DNA of 64,000 nt, taken from Bugula neritina (lineage: Eukaryota; Bryozoa; Gymnolaemata; Cheilostomatida; Bugulidae). The stretch is taken from positions 2,883,001-2,947,000 of the forward strand of contig OZ037769.1 of the NCBI GenBank assembly GCA_964035545.1, written 5' to 3'. The notes below the pieces were generated by a model that saw only the letters and a list, made by a program, of their open reading frames with translations, was not told where the DNA came from and ran no database searches. The first letter of the stretch is position 1; every line of letters starts with the position of its first letter. Positions 1 through 22,178 of the stretch are shown in pieces. Made by a program: the position numbers and the translations under genes.

Positions 1-1107
1 TTTCCACTGTAATATTTCAAACATGAAGACACAGCAAAGTTTTTAGGCATAAATGCACACTTTTATAAAAAAAATTTCACTACTAATGCAGTATGAAATA
101 GACACTTAATGTAGGTGTAGCTATAACAACTTTTGCTCTTTCCTTACCTTATTTGATATTCTTTATATAGAAATATTTAAATAATGAAAATTAAAGGAAA
201 CTTATGTTCTTAGATTTTAAAGTGTACATAACATAGCATAGTTACAATATAATGATGTTTGCACTTACTCCAGATTATGATTTCTAAGCGTTATATTATT
301 TCTTAAGATATGTAAAAATTAATATATGAATTTTTAGCATATAATTTGAGTTGCAACTTTTTATTGATAGTGCATAGAGAAGTTGCAGTGATAGTCAACT
401 GTAAATTAGGAAAGTTATGCTCTCTTCTATTATTTTTGACCATCCTATATGAAATCATCAATCATTCCCATTTAGTACTGTAGGCTATTGGGAGTTGTCT
501 GCTATATTGCTTCTTTTCGGAAGTTTTTCGATATGATTTGAGGCCCAGCATTAGCTTCTGAAACGAGCTCCGAATGTTACATTGCGTTGCACTAAATACT
601 AGTTACTGTCTTTAAAGTCTGTCTGACTTTAATCTAAAAGCTATAATCACATCAAAGTGCAGAGTCTGCTTTACATTAAGGTGATTGCTGACATCGCTGG
701 CATTGCTGACAGCTTCAGTGATTCAGTTACACAGAAAGTCTGTCACAGCTGAACTTTACATGAACCAGACTATGTAGCTCTGATTTTAGTAGCAGCACGG
801 CATTTAGATCCTGCAGTGTAAATATGATGACAACACAATAAAATCTGTGTAACAGGAGCAGCCGTCTTTAATGCAATATTTACTAGTGTTAGAATTTAAG
901 ATTTGGCATGTATACCAGAAATTTTGGCATCTTTTAAACTCAAAGCTGTGCATATTTTTCAGTGTATTATTATGCTGCCATTTTTAATATTAAAATGTTT
1001 GTCATTACAACAAGTGGATAGAAGAAGCAAATGGCTAGCCGGGATATCAATTTCTGCTGTATTACACTTACCTTAAACTTACATGCAAACTTATAAACTA
1101 TCTTCAG
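1..1107 (+). other. intron sequence of the truncated SLC22-like gene
   Basis: AT-rich sequence with no exon I can support on either strand. By position it is the intron before the penultimate exon of the transporter gene that ends at 1924. The paralogue downstream has an intron of about 0.9 kb at the same place, so the lack of coding sequence is expected. Confidence 0.6.
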
Positions 1108-1924
1108 GCAAAGTTAGTACCGAGTAAACACAGCAGTATGTTACCCCCCATGATATTTGGAATATTCACCATCAGTGCAGGACTTCTCTCCCTCATTCTA
1201 CCAGAAACAACAGACAAAGTACTTCCAGAAACTATTGCTGAGGCTAATGTCTTCCCAAAGTAAGTGTTGGATCATCAGATACCAACATTACATACGGCGC
1301 AGGGCGTAGGTCATTGATAAGCATCATTGAAGCAAATATTAACTATTTGATGGAGTTAAAAAGATGCTTCAAGTTAATTTTAAAATACCTATATCTTTGT
1401 TTAAAAAATCTAACTTTAGTGACATTTCAAATCATGGAACTGAACTTAGGAAGGCATGGGAATTACTTGTATGTTTTTTCCAGAATTATAAATATCTTTT
1501 TAAATTACACATAATCAATCCGTTGTTTGAATGCATTCCCTAGAATTAATTATTTATTTGAAAAATGTGGCAATTAAATGAACTGACACTAAAATTATTA
1601 TGTATATAGTATAATATAGAATGGGTAGCTATCTCATAGCATAGTTAATGGTAGCATATCATATGGTAGCATAGCATATGGTAGCATAGCATAGCACATA
1701 GCATATGGTGCCAGGGGTTAATTTCCTAACCGTGAAGCAATTTTAGGCAATTGTTTTAATTCACATACTGTAATGCAGTTGATTGTTTATTTCAAGTTAT
1801 TTATAGCTGGTAATTTATATAAATGTATTGCTAATTTATTGTTTTATTTTGTAGAAAATTAGAAAATAAAGAAAATGAGATGATAGATGAAACTAAAGAG
1901 TATTTTGAGAGTACAAAAATATGA
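1108..1924 (+). CDS. SLC22-family organic ion transporter, 3' end only (gene A)
   Basis: These are the last two coding exons of a major facilitator (SLC22) transporter; the rest lies upstream of the window. Exon 1108-1259 follows a tcttcag acceptor and ends at a gtaagt donor. Exon 1855-1924 follows gtag and ends in TGA (1922-1924). The first exon encodes the end of the family: a last membrane segment (IFGIFTISAGLLSLILPET) and the conserved LPET region. The second encodes a short charged cytoplasmic tail ending FESTKI. Both exons closely match exons 10 and 11 of the complete gene at 5254-16907, and the 3' UTRs are still recognisably related, so the two are tandem duplicates. Substrate cannot be told from this fragment. 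Confidence 0.88.
1635..1708. repeat. short minisatellite (gtagcatagcatat-like)
   Basis: Imperfect tandem copies of about 14-20 bp built from tagcatag and catatggtag, inside the last intron of the truncated SLC22-like gene. No coding meaning. Confidence 0.6.
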
Positions 1925-4900
1925 CGCAATCAAAGAGACAATTTATTTCATACCTCAAGATTAGGCATCTCTCACTGTATGTTGTATACAAATAGCAATG
2001 TGCAGCTATTGACGGTTTATAATACATGATAGGCAATTTTATATATCTAACTGTACAGTTATGGTGTTAATTTTACCACAATTATCAGAATATTATTATC
2101 AAAATGAAGTTTTCCATTCAATCTGCTAAGTTTTGAACGTAATATTATGTTTGTGTCATAATCATCAATTTTCACAAAACTATAAATCATTTCAGAAAAG
2201 CCTAGTGTGTAACATTATTTGTCATGCAAAAACAGGTGATTTTAAAACAGTTGTAGCAAATTTAATTTACTTTAATTATTTTGTTGAAATTCCCTTACCA
2301 TATTCAGTATAATATGTTTATTCAGTAAGTTTTTTACTATATTCTTTTGAAAAAGCTTGAGCATTGTATGAGGCCTTTTTTCAACAGTATTTTTCTCTCC
2401 TTGTATTGAAATTAATGTCAGCTTTTTAACTCCAGCTTTACTAGTCTAAAAAGCATTGAGCCTCCACACATATTCTGAAACATAATTATAGCTTTATAAA
2501 AATGTTACTCACATACAAGTACTGATAATCATTATGATACAAGACAGACTCTGCTCTAAGTTCTTGCAATTACTAGTTAGTCATTACTGCAATAATCGAT
2601 GCTTAATAAAAAATATCTCACAGGCTATGATGAAACAACTTTCATAGCAACAGCAAATATTGTTTTGCATTCATAAATATTTCAACAGGTATAAGGCAGA
2701 AAAAATGTAAAGCTATTCCGTGTTTTCTCTTCTAAAACTAAAGCTGTTAACTCTTATGTATTACTACAATGTTATATTATACAAATTTTTGTTCTGAGAA
2801 TATATTACTTGCATGCTTTGAAAATCAGATTTGAAAGAATTTTAAGTTAAAAATGCTGTTGAATCTAAAAATTAATACTTGTCACTGTATGGAATTCTGC
2901 CAACCACAGTGACTACTAATTACTAGTTACATGAATATTCAATTTGCTATTAAAACTTTTTATTCCGTAAACATGATAGAAATGAACTGGATACTTTCAA
3001 GATTTTAATGAATGCAGGAAATTTTTATTTACAATTCAATAAACTTCCAACCATTAATTATAACTTATAAATGTAAAAAGTACCATATTATTTGGATGAT
3101 GTAATACATTGATTATATAGCAATCAGCCATGCTAATAACTATTGAACTTTGATAATGAATAATGCCCATAGTTATAGAAACACTATGACAAACAACTAT
3201 AAATGCTATACCCTGAGAAAGAGAAAGTTATGTGAAGTAATTAGTGTAGCTGCACTGCAGCTGCTTCATAACTGACATGACCAGTTTATATCTAAAACGA
3301 CAATTCTTAAGCATGTGAATCAGCAAAAGTTGCTGATCTTTAATTGCAAAGGCAATATTGTATTGAATTAAGCCTCGTCTCAGCCCCCCAACACCTCCTG
3401 ATTCACCCCCCAACTTACCCCTTTAACACACTCTTTTAACATGGCCAATAACACATCCACAATGCATTGGGCATTTAGAATATCAATGAGAAATGCATTT
3501 TACTTGCAATAAACTAAACAATTTACATATTTTTGCTGAATTGTACTAAAACAGAGCATAATAATAGCAGCTTCTACAACCCTATATATACAAAATGTGA
3601 TATTAATGACATTTCAGCACAGAAGAGAAATAAATTATTTATAGCCTGTGTAACTATCTTACAGTGTTAACTTTGCCAACAAGATTCTTAGAATTGATCA
3701 TTTATAGAATAATTTTACCTAACTCTAAGGCTATCTAATCTTGTGTAAGATTTACTGAATGATTGCAAACGTGATAAGAAGTTGTAACATTACTCCTGGT
3801 CAGCTATTTGAAAAACATCTAACAGCTATCAATATTCACTTAGTGCAATGAATTCCAGATGTTTTAGAAATTAGAAGCTGTAAAGTCTAGAAACATGAAA
3901 CACATTTCTAGTCAAAGGCAGTGACAACATAATAACATCCAGTTCATGACTCTGTGTAAAACAATGCAATATCCCTACAGGCTACATTGTCATTTAGGAG
4001 CATGATAGTGGAGAAATTGGGATAGCTTAAGTTCTTCAAATTTCTTTATAAATTTTGGTTTGGTTTGGGGTGCGGCTTGAAATTCTTGCGAAAACATAAC
4101 TTCTTTTGCTACATTTCTAATCTAGAATACAGGCTTTCTCGATTACTGAACCTACCTCTACATTGTTATTTGATAGAATCGCTTTACTGTAGTATATATT
4201 ACACATATCCCAGTGGTAACTGGAGCAATCATGGCTCAGTGGTTAAAGGGCTAACTTAGTGTGCTAGATTCTCTTTAGGTCCAGTCTCATAGCATATATA
4301 ACGGTCCTTAATTTCAGTTTTTCTAGAAGCTAGCATAGTACCAAACTGGCAGCGGTAAGCTAAGAAGATGAACTTGACTTGGCAGCAAAATGGGTATTTC
4401 TAATTCTATTACAGAGAACAGTCAACCCCGCAGCTGATGGTACGGCAAAAATTTCAACCCTCCCCCCAAACCAAAATTTATAAAGAAATTTAGAGAACTT
4501 ATGCTATCTCAGTTTCTCCACTGCTGCACCTGAATGACAGCTATTGGGTGTAATGTGCTCAACTCTAGAATTTTATCATCAGACAGTGGAGCAACGATAA
4601 ATTGTTTACCACCTAGCATAAATAAATAACATTTATAAAATTCAAGTATGCACAAACTTTAGACAATTTTATTATAGTAATAATATACATAAAGATGGTG
4701 AAGGTTTTCTTGACCTTTGAACGACCTTATCTTATTGACATAAAGATCGGAGCCAAATGTTGGGAGCCTAAAGAGTCTGCATAGAAAATCAAGAGACAGA
4801 AACAGCATGGTTTACGGAGAAACTTTTAGATCATACAATTTCTGGGCTGTAATTTCTCATCAGACACGAAATCTTCAAAACTTTGCTTTACATTCAATAA

Positions 4901-5253
4901 TGATCATTTTGATGAATGTGAAATGAAACATCAACAAAAATTATAATAAGTTGGGTGACAACTTATTATAATATAATTCTTTTTATGCAAAGCTCAAGCT
5001 AATATTATTAAAATAATTTTTTTCTAATTTGCTTTAGCCCGAAGTAAATCAATGCCATACCTGTCCAGTATAATGCGATAAACTATCATGATATAATACA
5101 TATACTGCATATAATTACACTAAAGTTTGTCATAGCATGTTACTATAGCATTACAGAAGGCTTTAGTGTTGTAACCTTTGACCCTGCTATGAGAGACCCG
5201 TTGCCCTACTCTGTACAGCCTATCATTTGTCAACTCACAGTTCATCAGTAATC
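1925..5253. other. intergenic region between the two SLC22 paralogues
   Basis: AT-rich spacer. The first few hundred bases are the 3' UTR of the upstream transporter. It holds one inverted-repeat element (3988-4540). No other coding exon or RNA gene is supportable. The promoter of the downstream transporter should lie just before 5254, but I cannot name a specific motif. Confidence 0.5.
3988..4540. mobile_element. MITE-like element with long terminal inverted repeats
   Basis: The left end (tagtggagaaattgggatag, running to gtttggtttgggg near 4060) is mirrored at the right end (near 4460 to 4540), giving imperfect inverted repeats of roughly 75-95 bp around about 400 bp. The outermost matching bases are tgtcatt on the left and aatgaca on the right. 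No transposase is present. The interior includes a tRNA A-box-like string (gctcagtggttaa) at about 4234. A clear target-site duplication was not found, so the superfamily is unassigned. Confidence 0.6.
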
Positions 5254-16907
<11,654 letters not shown>

Positions 16908-17248
16908 AGCAATCAAAGAGAGGATTTATTCTATACAATAAGAATATGCATTTCATTCTTTATAATGTACAGACAGCAGTGTGCAGATAGGAACTATTAT
17001 ATAGTATAGCATCGGATAGATTAACATATATGTGTACAATATTAAAATACCTATTTTCTCACATTCAATTGGAAAAATGTTAAGACAAAGATTACAGTTT
17101 TTTGTAATTATTGATGATTTTTTTTAGACTTTTGTAATAAATTTATAATCAAAAAGTTATAAAATATTGCATTTCAATTACATTATTGTCATCAACATAA
17201 TTCCAGCATTTCTTCAATGGCCTACTGTAGTATGCTTTATATTGATAT
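16908..17248. other. 3' UTR / spacer after SLC22 gene B
   Basis: AT-rich sequence still alignable by eye for its first part with the 3' UTR of the upstream paralogue (tgaagcaatcaaagaga versus tgacgcaatcaaagaga). No genes. It ends at the ATAT target of the solo LTR. Confidence 0.6.
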
Positions 17249-17554
17249 TGTGGTGGCTCGTGGAGCTACCAGCAACACAACACGCAAGGTTGCGTATTGA
17301 CCCGGAACAATGTATTAGCCAATTAGCTAAGCTGTTTGATAGGTAATAGTAGCCGCTTCGCGCTACTAGCTCAGTTGAGGATAGTGCTGTAAACTAAATA
17401 GACGTGCGTATCATTACTGTTGTACATTGGATTTTTTATTATGTATTCTTGTATTAAATATAACGATATCTACTCGACTTAACTGGTGAAGTTTCTCTAG
17501 TGTTAAATAGACTCTCTTGGTGACACATCAACCCTAAATCTGAAAACTATAACA
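17249..17554 (+). mobile_element. solo LTR of a Ty3/gypsy-type element (E2 family)
   Basis: A 306-bp LTR beginning TGTGGTGGCTCGTGG and ending TATAACA, about 96-97% like the 305-bp LTR of the minus-strand element at 57849-58153. No internal sequence adjoins it. It is flanked by ATAT at 17245-17248 and 17555-17558, a 4-bp target-site duplication, so it is the remnant of LTR-LTR recombination. The next element abuts its 3' duplication directly. Confidence 0.9.
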
Positions 17555-17562
17555 ATATATAT

Positions 17563-17914
17563 TGTAGTGAGTAGTGCAAGTACAAATACAGGAATCGCCC
17601 TCTCCCTATTCTTGGAATACTTAGACTCTTATGTAGCAACCAATTAGCAGCTCCGGAAGATATGCTTCCGAGTCACGTGACACTTCCCGGGTTAATAAGA
17701 TTATATCACGTTGTTGTAAGCGGAGGCTTGTAGTAGTAACATGTGTTAGTAGTTGACTCTTGTATAGGATAATTTGATGTGATGTTTGTTTTATGCTTTA
17801 TTGTGGATAATAAATATAATTACTCGACAGCTACCCTAGTAATTGATAACAGAATAACCAGCTAACTATACGCAAGTAAATAACTCACGCTCAGTAATTG
17901 CACAAATTACTACA
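17563..17914 (+). repeat. 5' LTR of E1
   Basis: Begins TGTAGTGAG and ends ATTACTACA; 352 bp, matching the 3' LTR base for base as far as I can read. It contains AATAAA near 17811, a CACGTG box, and a small inverted repeat (cggaag/cttccg). Confidence 0.95.
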
Positions 17915-17915
17915 G

Positions 17916-17933
17916 TGGTGGCAGCAGTGGGAT
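17916..17933 (+). promoter_or_regulatory. primer-binding site, tRNA-Leu type
   Basis: TGGTGGCAGCAGTGGGAT, one base after the LTR. It is complementary, with one mismatch, to the 3' end of animal tRNA-Leu (ending GCTGCCACCA once CCA is added). That assignment relies on my knowledge of tRNA-Leu 3' ends. Confidence 0.75.
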
Positions 17934-17949
17934 CTTGCGTATAGCAGTC

Positions 17950-18900
17950 ATGGCAGAAGACGGCACGGAGCTACCCATTCCACTGAATGAAGGTGAGAGA
18001 GATAATGTTGATATACCTGTGGAACCAGTGGTGTTAGATGAAGAAGTGAGAATTCTTAGAGGGCATGGTGAAGATAGATACCGGCTGAAGGCGCCCACCT
18101 TCACTGGCGAAGAAGCAGTGGAGCAGTTTATTCAAGAATTCCAAGATGTGATGGAGATTGCAGAATGGCCGCCAAGGGTGGCGTTGCTAAAGCTCAGGAT
18201 GGCGCTGACGGGCAAAGCTAAGCCGTACGGAGCTGGACCTGACATAGACGGAATCTTTGCTTCCCTGCGGGCCCGTTTTGGCATCTCTCCCATAGATGCG
18301 CGGGCCCGTCTACAGAGGATGCGGCGTGATCCTCACACGTCACTAGAAGAGCACGCTGCCACGGTGTACCCATTAGCGCAGATCGCATTCCGCGATCTGC
18401 CTCCGGTACACCGTGAGAGGTATACCTATGATGCCTTCGTGCAGTCCATCAACGACTTGGGGCTCCACCATCAACTCCAAGCGAGGGGAGTCACCACAGT
18501 CGAAGATGCACTTGCGGTGGGAGAAGCCTATCTCTTGGCGACTCATATGCACCGCAACCGCGTGGCCTCCCGCCAGGTGACCACGGAGCACTCTACTGCT
18601 CACACCGAAGTAAATGCGGAACCCTCCGCGGTGGCTAATGTGAACCAGATGTCACTAGTGTCAAAAATCTCACAGATGACTGACATGCTAGATAAGCTGG
18701 TCACCACATTAGCCTCCCCAAGCCAGGTAGATACTGCCCGTGAGCCTTGCGGGCCGCAGGTACAATCACCAGACATGGGGCACCACTTCTGCTGGGAATG
18801 CGGAAGGCCAGGACATTTCCAGAGAAACTGCCCTCAACTCCCACCAGGGTTAAACTACCCCGGCCCGCAGATGTTCCCACCTCCTGCGGGCCGTCTGTAA
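17950..18900 (+). CDS. gag: Gag protein of E1
   Basis: 316-residue frame starting at the first ATG (17950) after the primer site and ending TAA at 18898-18900. Residues about 50-200 look like a gypsy capsid domain (FIQEFQDVMEIAEWPPRVAL and helical sequence following). A single zinc knuckle CX2CX4HX4C occupies C281, C284, H289 and C294 (HFCWECGRPGHFQRNC). The family role is virus-like particle assembly and RNA packaging. The next frame (pol) overlaps by about 150 nt in the -1 frame. A candidate frameshift signal lies 43 nt before the stop. Intact, with no internal stop. Confidence 0.93.
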   Translation: MAEDGTELPIPLNEGERDNVDIPVEPVVLDEEVRILRGHGEDRYRLKAPTFTGEEAVEQFIQEFQDVMEIAEWPPRVALLKLRMALTGKAKPYGAGPDIDGIFASLRARFGISPIDARARLQRMRRDPHTSLEEHAATVYPLAQIAFRDLPPVHRERYTYDAFVQSINDLGLHHQLQARGVTTVEDALAVGEAYLLATHMHRNRVASRQVTTEHSTAHTEVNAEPSAVANVNQMSLVSKISQMTDMLDKLVTTLASPSQVDTAREPCGPQVQSPDMGHHFCWECGRPGHFQRNCPQLPPGLNYPGPQMFPPPAGRL

Positions 18901-21107
18901 ATCACCCAGGGAGGCCCGCGCGTCTGTCGCCCCGCTGGGCGCCGCGCGGAGATGCTGTGAAGTGGCGACCCCCGCGGCAAGTAGGCTCAAGCCACTCGCC
19001 GCCTGGGTCCTCTACGCCACTCCGGCACCAACACGGAGCCGGCAGACGGTTGACCACAGAGCCTGCGAGGGAAGCGGTACAAGCGCCGCAAGGCGTACCG
19101 CCCCAACCTCGGCAGCTGGTCAATAGTCACCGCCAACCGTGGACCCCTCGACCCACAGCGAGGGAGGTGCAACCACGGCACACTCAATTGCAGCCGCACG
19201 GAAGTAGCTACTTCCTGCCAGGGAAGTTAGCCGGCAAGCCTGCCAACTTCCTCCTGGACTCCGGCTGCACCACCAACCTCCTTAGCCGTCAGTTCTTTGA
19301 CACCCTCAGCGCTAAGGTCAAGGACAGGTTGGCACCGTACGAGGGGGATCACGGCACCTTGGCAGACGGGTCGTGCATTCCCTTCTACGGCATTATTGAG
19401 CTAACTGGTTACGTCCGTAACCAGGCCATCCAAGAGACGTTTATCGTCGGGCAGCTCAACGAGGATGCTATCCTCGGGATGCCATTCTTACAACGACACG
19501 GTTGTCGCATCGATTTCAGTAAATCTGCGATAATCATGGGCGACAAGGAGCTCGCTTGTGTCGATAAGTTTGGTCGTCCTCTAGCGGGAGCAGTGCAGGT
19601 AGTACGGAGCTGTACTATACCAGGCCACTCCCGGGCTACCGTCCGCTGCAAGGTAGACGGTGGCCAAACCTCTAAGTTGGGAGTTGTCGAAAGTACGCAC
19701 TCGAGAGTCCAACTTGCCCGTAGTTTTAGCCGGCTCACGGGGCAAGGAGAGATCTCAGTGCAGTGTGTCAACCCCTTCTCAGAGACAGTAGACCTACCAC
19801 CCAGATCCATGCTGGGTCGCTTCCATCCTGTCCAGGAGGAAGCCATTGGGCCGTCGTCGGGAGCTACGACGGAAGGTCCTCAGCAGAGCCCGTCTCGAGG
19901 GCGGAGGACCGTCCCAACCCACGCCTCCCCTCCTCCAGGGACGCGTGGCTGCACAGGCAACGGGAAACGCCAGGCTATGGCTAGGTTGCCACATGGGTAC
20001 AGTGAGGCGTTCAGCCACACAGACCACGGAGCCCGCCTAAATAGAGCAGGCTGCCGTGAGGTACCGCGGGCGGCGAGGACCGCCCCTGCTCAGCCACTTC
20101 AACAGAGGGCTGACACGCCCCCGGAGGCTGCCCAGAGCCTCCGCGCCAAACCTGTATGGGCTGGTAACGTTAGGGAGCTGCCGAAGCTCCAGGAATGCCT
20201 TCCTGGGGTGGTAGCCGACGTGTACCGAGCGAAACAGGAGGGGCGACGACCCAGTAGTACACAACGGCGACAGGGATGCGCCGAGTTACGGCTGTACTGT
20301 CAACGTTGGAGCTCTCTGCGGGTCGGGCCAGATGGTCTGCTAACCATGACCTTGGCCACCAACAGTAGACAGCCAGTCAGGAAGAGGGTTGTCTGCCCAG
20401 TTGCCATCCGCCGGAAGTTGATACAAGACACTCACGAGGAGACTCACGGAGGAGTCCAAGGGGTGGTCACCAAGCTACAACTCCGGTGGTACTGGCCTAA
20501 CATGGAACGGGATATCCGACGCAGAGTGAGACGGTGCAAAGTCTGCCAGACCAACAAGCATAGCCGTCTCCCTGGTGAAGTGGGGCGGCAGACGCATTGT
20601 GTGAGAAGGTCTCGGCAGGCGGAGACTGTCAACCTGGCCGGAAACACCTCCATGACACGTCAGGAAGACTTGGCGAGGCGAGAAAGGCCACTTCCGTCCT
20701 TGAAAGTGCGCCCACCGCCCCCAACGTCAAGCCTGCCATCATCACCACTTCCGGAACCAGAAACAGGTCCGGAAGTGCAAAAACCCCCCGTGGGAGGGGC
20801 TCCGCAAGGAGATGCCAACATAGGACCAGCACCACACACTAGGCAACTTCCAGCGTGTCTCAGAGACTGTGTACGTGACCGCGGTATAAGCGGCAGTAAC
20901 AAAAGTCTAGAGAGGCCTCGCGTAGGAAAACAGGCAAAGAGCCGTGGGAGTTGTGATCACCACGAGAATCTCAACTTTTGCCTCGGCGGAATCTCACACG
21001 AGATTCATCCGCTGGAAGTGAAAAGCCCTAGTCACGTTTCACAACCACGCTGTCCGGTCTTTTCCTATGTTGATGCAGTCGAGAGTAGACGTGCCAGTAA
21101 ACAGTAA
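18747..21107 (+). CDS. pol: Pol remnant of E1: protease, integrase zinc finger and C-terminal tail in one frame
   Basis: This 786-codon frame is entered by a -1 shift from gag, so the functional part starts near 18856. It holds an aspartic protease (LLDSGCTTNLLSR, with ADGSCIPFYG and AILGMPFL downstream). After a junction near 20100 come the integrase HHCC finger (HEETH then CKVC) and a tail ending CPVFSYVDAVESRR. The intact relative at 59913-63788 has RT, RNase H and the integrase core between these blocks; all are absent here. The first integrase aspartate position reads VNL where the relative has VDL. The tail is in the same frame as pol here, whereas in E2 it is in a separate frame. The protein could process Gag but cannot copy or integrate DNA. 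Confidence 0.88.
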   Translation: MRAAGTITRHGAPLLLGMRKARTFPEKLPSTPTRVKLPRPADVPTSCGPSVNHPGRPARLSPRWAPRGDAVKWRPPRQVGSSHSPPGSSTPLRHQHGAGRRLTTEPAREAVQAPQGVPPQPRQLVNSHRQPWTPRPTAREVQPRHTQLQPHGSSYFLPGKLAGKPANFLLDSGCTTNLLSRQFFDTLSAKVKDRLAPYEGDHGTLADGSCIPFYGIIELTGYVRNQAIQETFIVGQLNEDAILGMPFLQRHGCRIDFSKSAIIMGDKELACVDKFGRPLAGAVQVVRSCTIPGHSRATVRCKVDGGQTSKLGVVESTHSRVQLARSFSRLTGQGEISVQCVNPFSETVDLPPRSMLGRFHPVQEEAIGPSSGATTEGPQQSPSRGRRTVPTHASPPPGTRGCTGNGKRQAMARLPHGYSEAFSHTDHGARLNRAGCREVPRAARTAPAQPLQQRADTPPEAAQSLRAKPVWAGNVRELPKLQECLPGVVADVYRAKQEGRRPSSTQRRQGCAELRLYCQRWSSLRVGPDGLLTMTLATNSRQPVRKRVVCPVAIRRKLIQDTHEETHGGVQGVVTKLQLRWYWPNMERDIRRRVRRCKVCQTNKHSRLPGEVGRQTHCVRRSRQAETVNLAGNTSMTRQEDLARRERPLPSLKVRPPPPTSSLPSSPLPEPETGPEVQKPPVGGAPQGDANIGPAPHTRQLPACLRDCVRDRGISGSNKSLERPRVGKQAKSRGSCDHHENLNFCLGGISHEIHPLEVKSPSHVSQPRCPVFSYVDAVESRRASKQ
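18849..18893 (+). promoter_or_regulatory. candidate -1 ribosomal frameshift signal (gag to pol, E1)
   Basis: In the gag frame the sequence reads G TTA AAC (18849-18855), a heptamer of the X XXY YYZ slippery type; GUUAAAC is a known arterivirus slippery site. A 5-nt spacer (18856-18860) follows. Then comes a perfect 10-bp GC-rich stem: cggcccgcag (18861-18870) with ctgcgggccg (18884-18893) and a 13-nt loop. The shift required by the overlapping frames is -1, which matches. Confidence 0.82.
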
Positions 21108-21130
21108 TCAGATACCACTTTCATTCCAAA

Positions 21131-22178
21131 ATGTCTTACTATTCTGGATCGAAGGGTGAGTTAATTATGTTTTTGGTACGATAACTAGACTGCATCAGTC
21201 AGCTACACTAGCTAGCTGGAGATTCGATAATGATAAACAGTGGTGGGAATACACGTCGACTTTGATTTTAAGTAATCTATCATAGCGAGTGTGTTCTCCA
21301 TCAACTATTCATTAGCCTGAATCTCACGAGTGTAACTGAACAGAGTACCGGTCAGGCTGTACACGCCGACGGTGTCTCAGTGTATAATCTTTAACACTGC
21401 TACTCTTTCAGATCACACTCGAGTGACCACCTCCCGGTCACGAAACCAGCCAACCTCTCTGTCTATGGAAGAAGAGCCTGTAATGGAGAATGGCATACCA
21501 GTAGTACTCCGCCGACGACACCGTTGGGTGTCACCCACGACAGAGAGGAGAATTGAAGAAGCCTGGGGACCCAGTGGACCACACCGAACCTGCCAGGTCT
21601 GCTTTGAGGAGTGCCCGTCGCACCGCTCCTTGCGTTTACATGTGGATGCCCATTTCCTACTCCACTTCTGTCCCTGCGGCTTCCACGACGTCTACCCGTA
21701 TCCCGTGACAGTACATAAGCTAAGCTGCTTCGCCGGAGAGAACCACACTGTTGATGAAGACAGTTTCCCCCTATACCTGGATGCCATCAAACCAGTCATC
21801 AGGAAGGCTATTACCCTGGCCGCACTAACGTCAGGGTTTCACATACTGATACTATCTGCCCGCCATAAGTCCCCTATGGTTCAGGGCCCACCTCCCACCC
21901 CCGTCAACCCTAGCGACACCCCAGAAGTAGAAGAAACAACCATATCCCGTATCACGGAGACCCCCGTAACCCCACCAAGACCTAGCCAGCTGGCTAACGT
22001 AGAAGAGCGGCTTCTAAGACTGCAAGCCGAATTCACACAACTTGCCCCTGACTTGCTGGATACGACGACAGGTCTATACCAGTTGAAAGACTCAGTGGGA
22101 CGACTGAAGAGGCGGCTACGGGCCCGACAGGCTCGACACCGAGCACGGTCGCTACAAGAAGCAGAGTCCAACCAATGA
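21131..22178 (+). CDS. Accessory zinc-finger / coiled-coil protein of E1 (ORF4)
   Basis: An open frame lies downstream of pol; its first in-frame ATG is at 21465 (238 residues). A longer form is possible through splicing: an ATG at 21131, donor gtgagt at 21156 and acceptor ctctttcag at 21411 join in exact frame. That gives a short leader and then DHTRVTT. The protein has a classic C2H2 finger (CQVC-x12-HVDAH) followed at once by a second unit (CPC-x12-HKLSC). A conserved block follows (VDEDSFPLYLDAIKP), then a Pro/Thr linker and a C-terminal leucine-rich coiled coil ending in a basic stretch. The same architecture occurs in E2 (58422-59495) although the sequences have diverged, which argues for selection. 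Function unknown; nucleic-acid binding and oligomerisation are inferences. It does not resemble an envelope protein. Confidence 0.8.

Noticed and set aside
17935-17949. Upstream start for E1 gag
   Set aside because: The frame extends to a TTG at 17935, but the first ATG is at 17950, directly after the primer-binding site.
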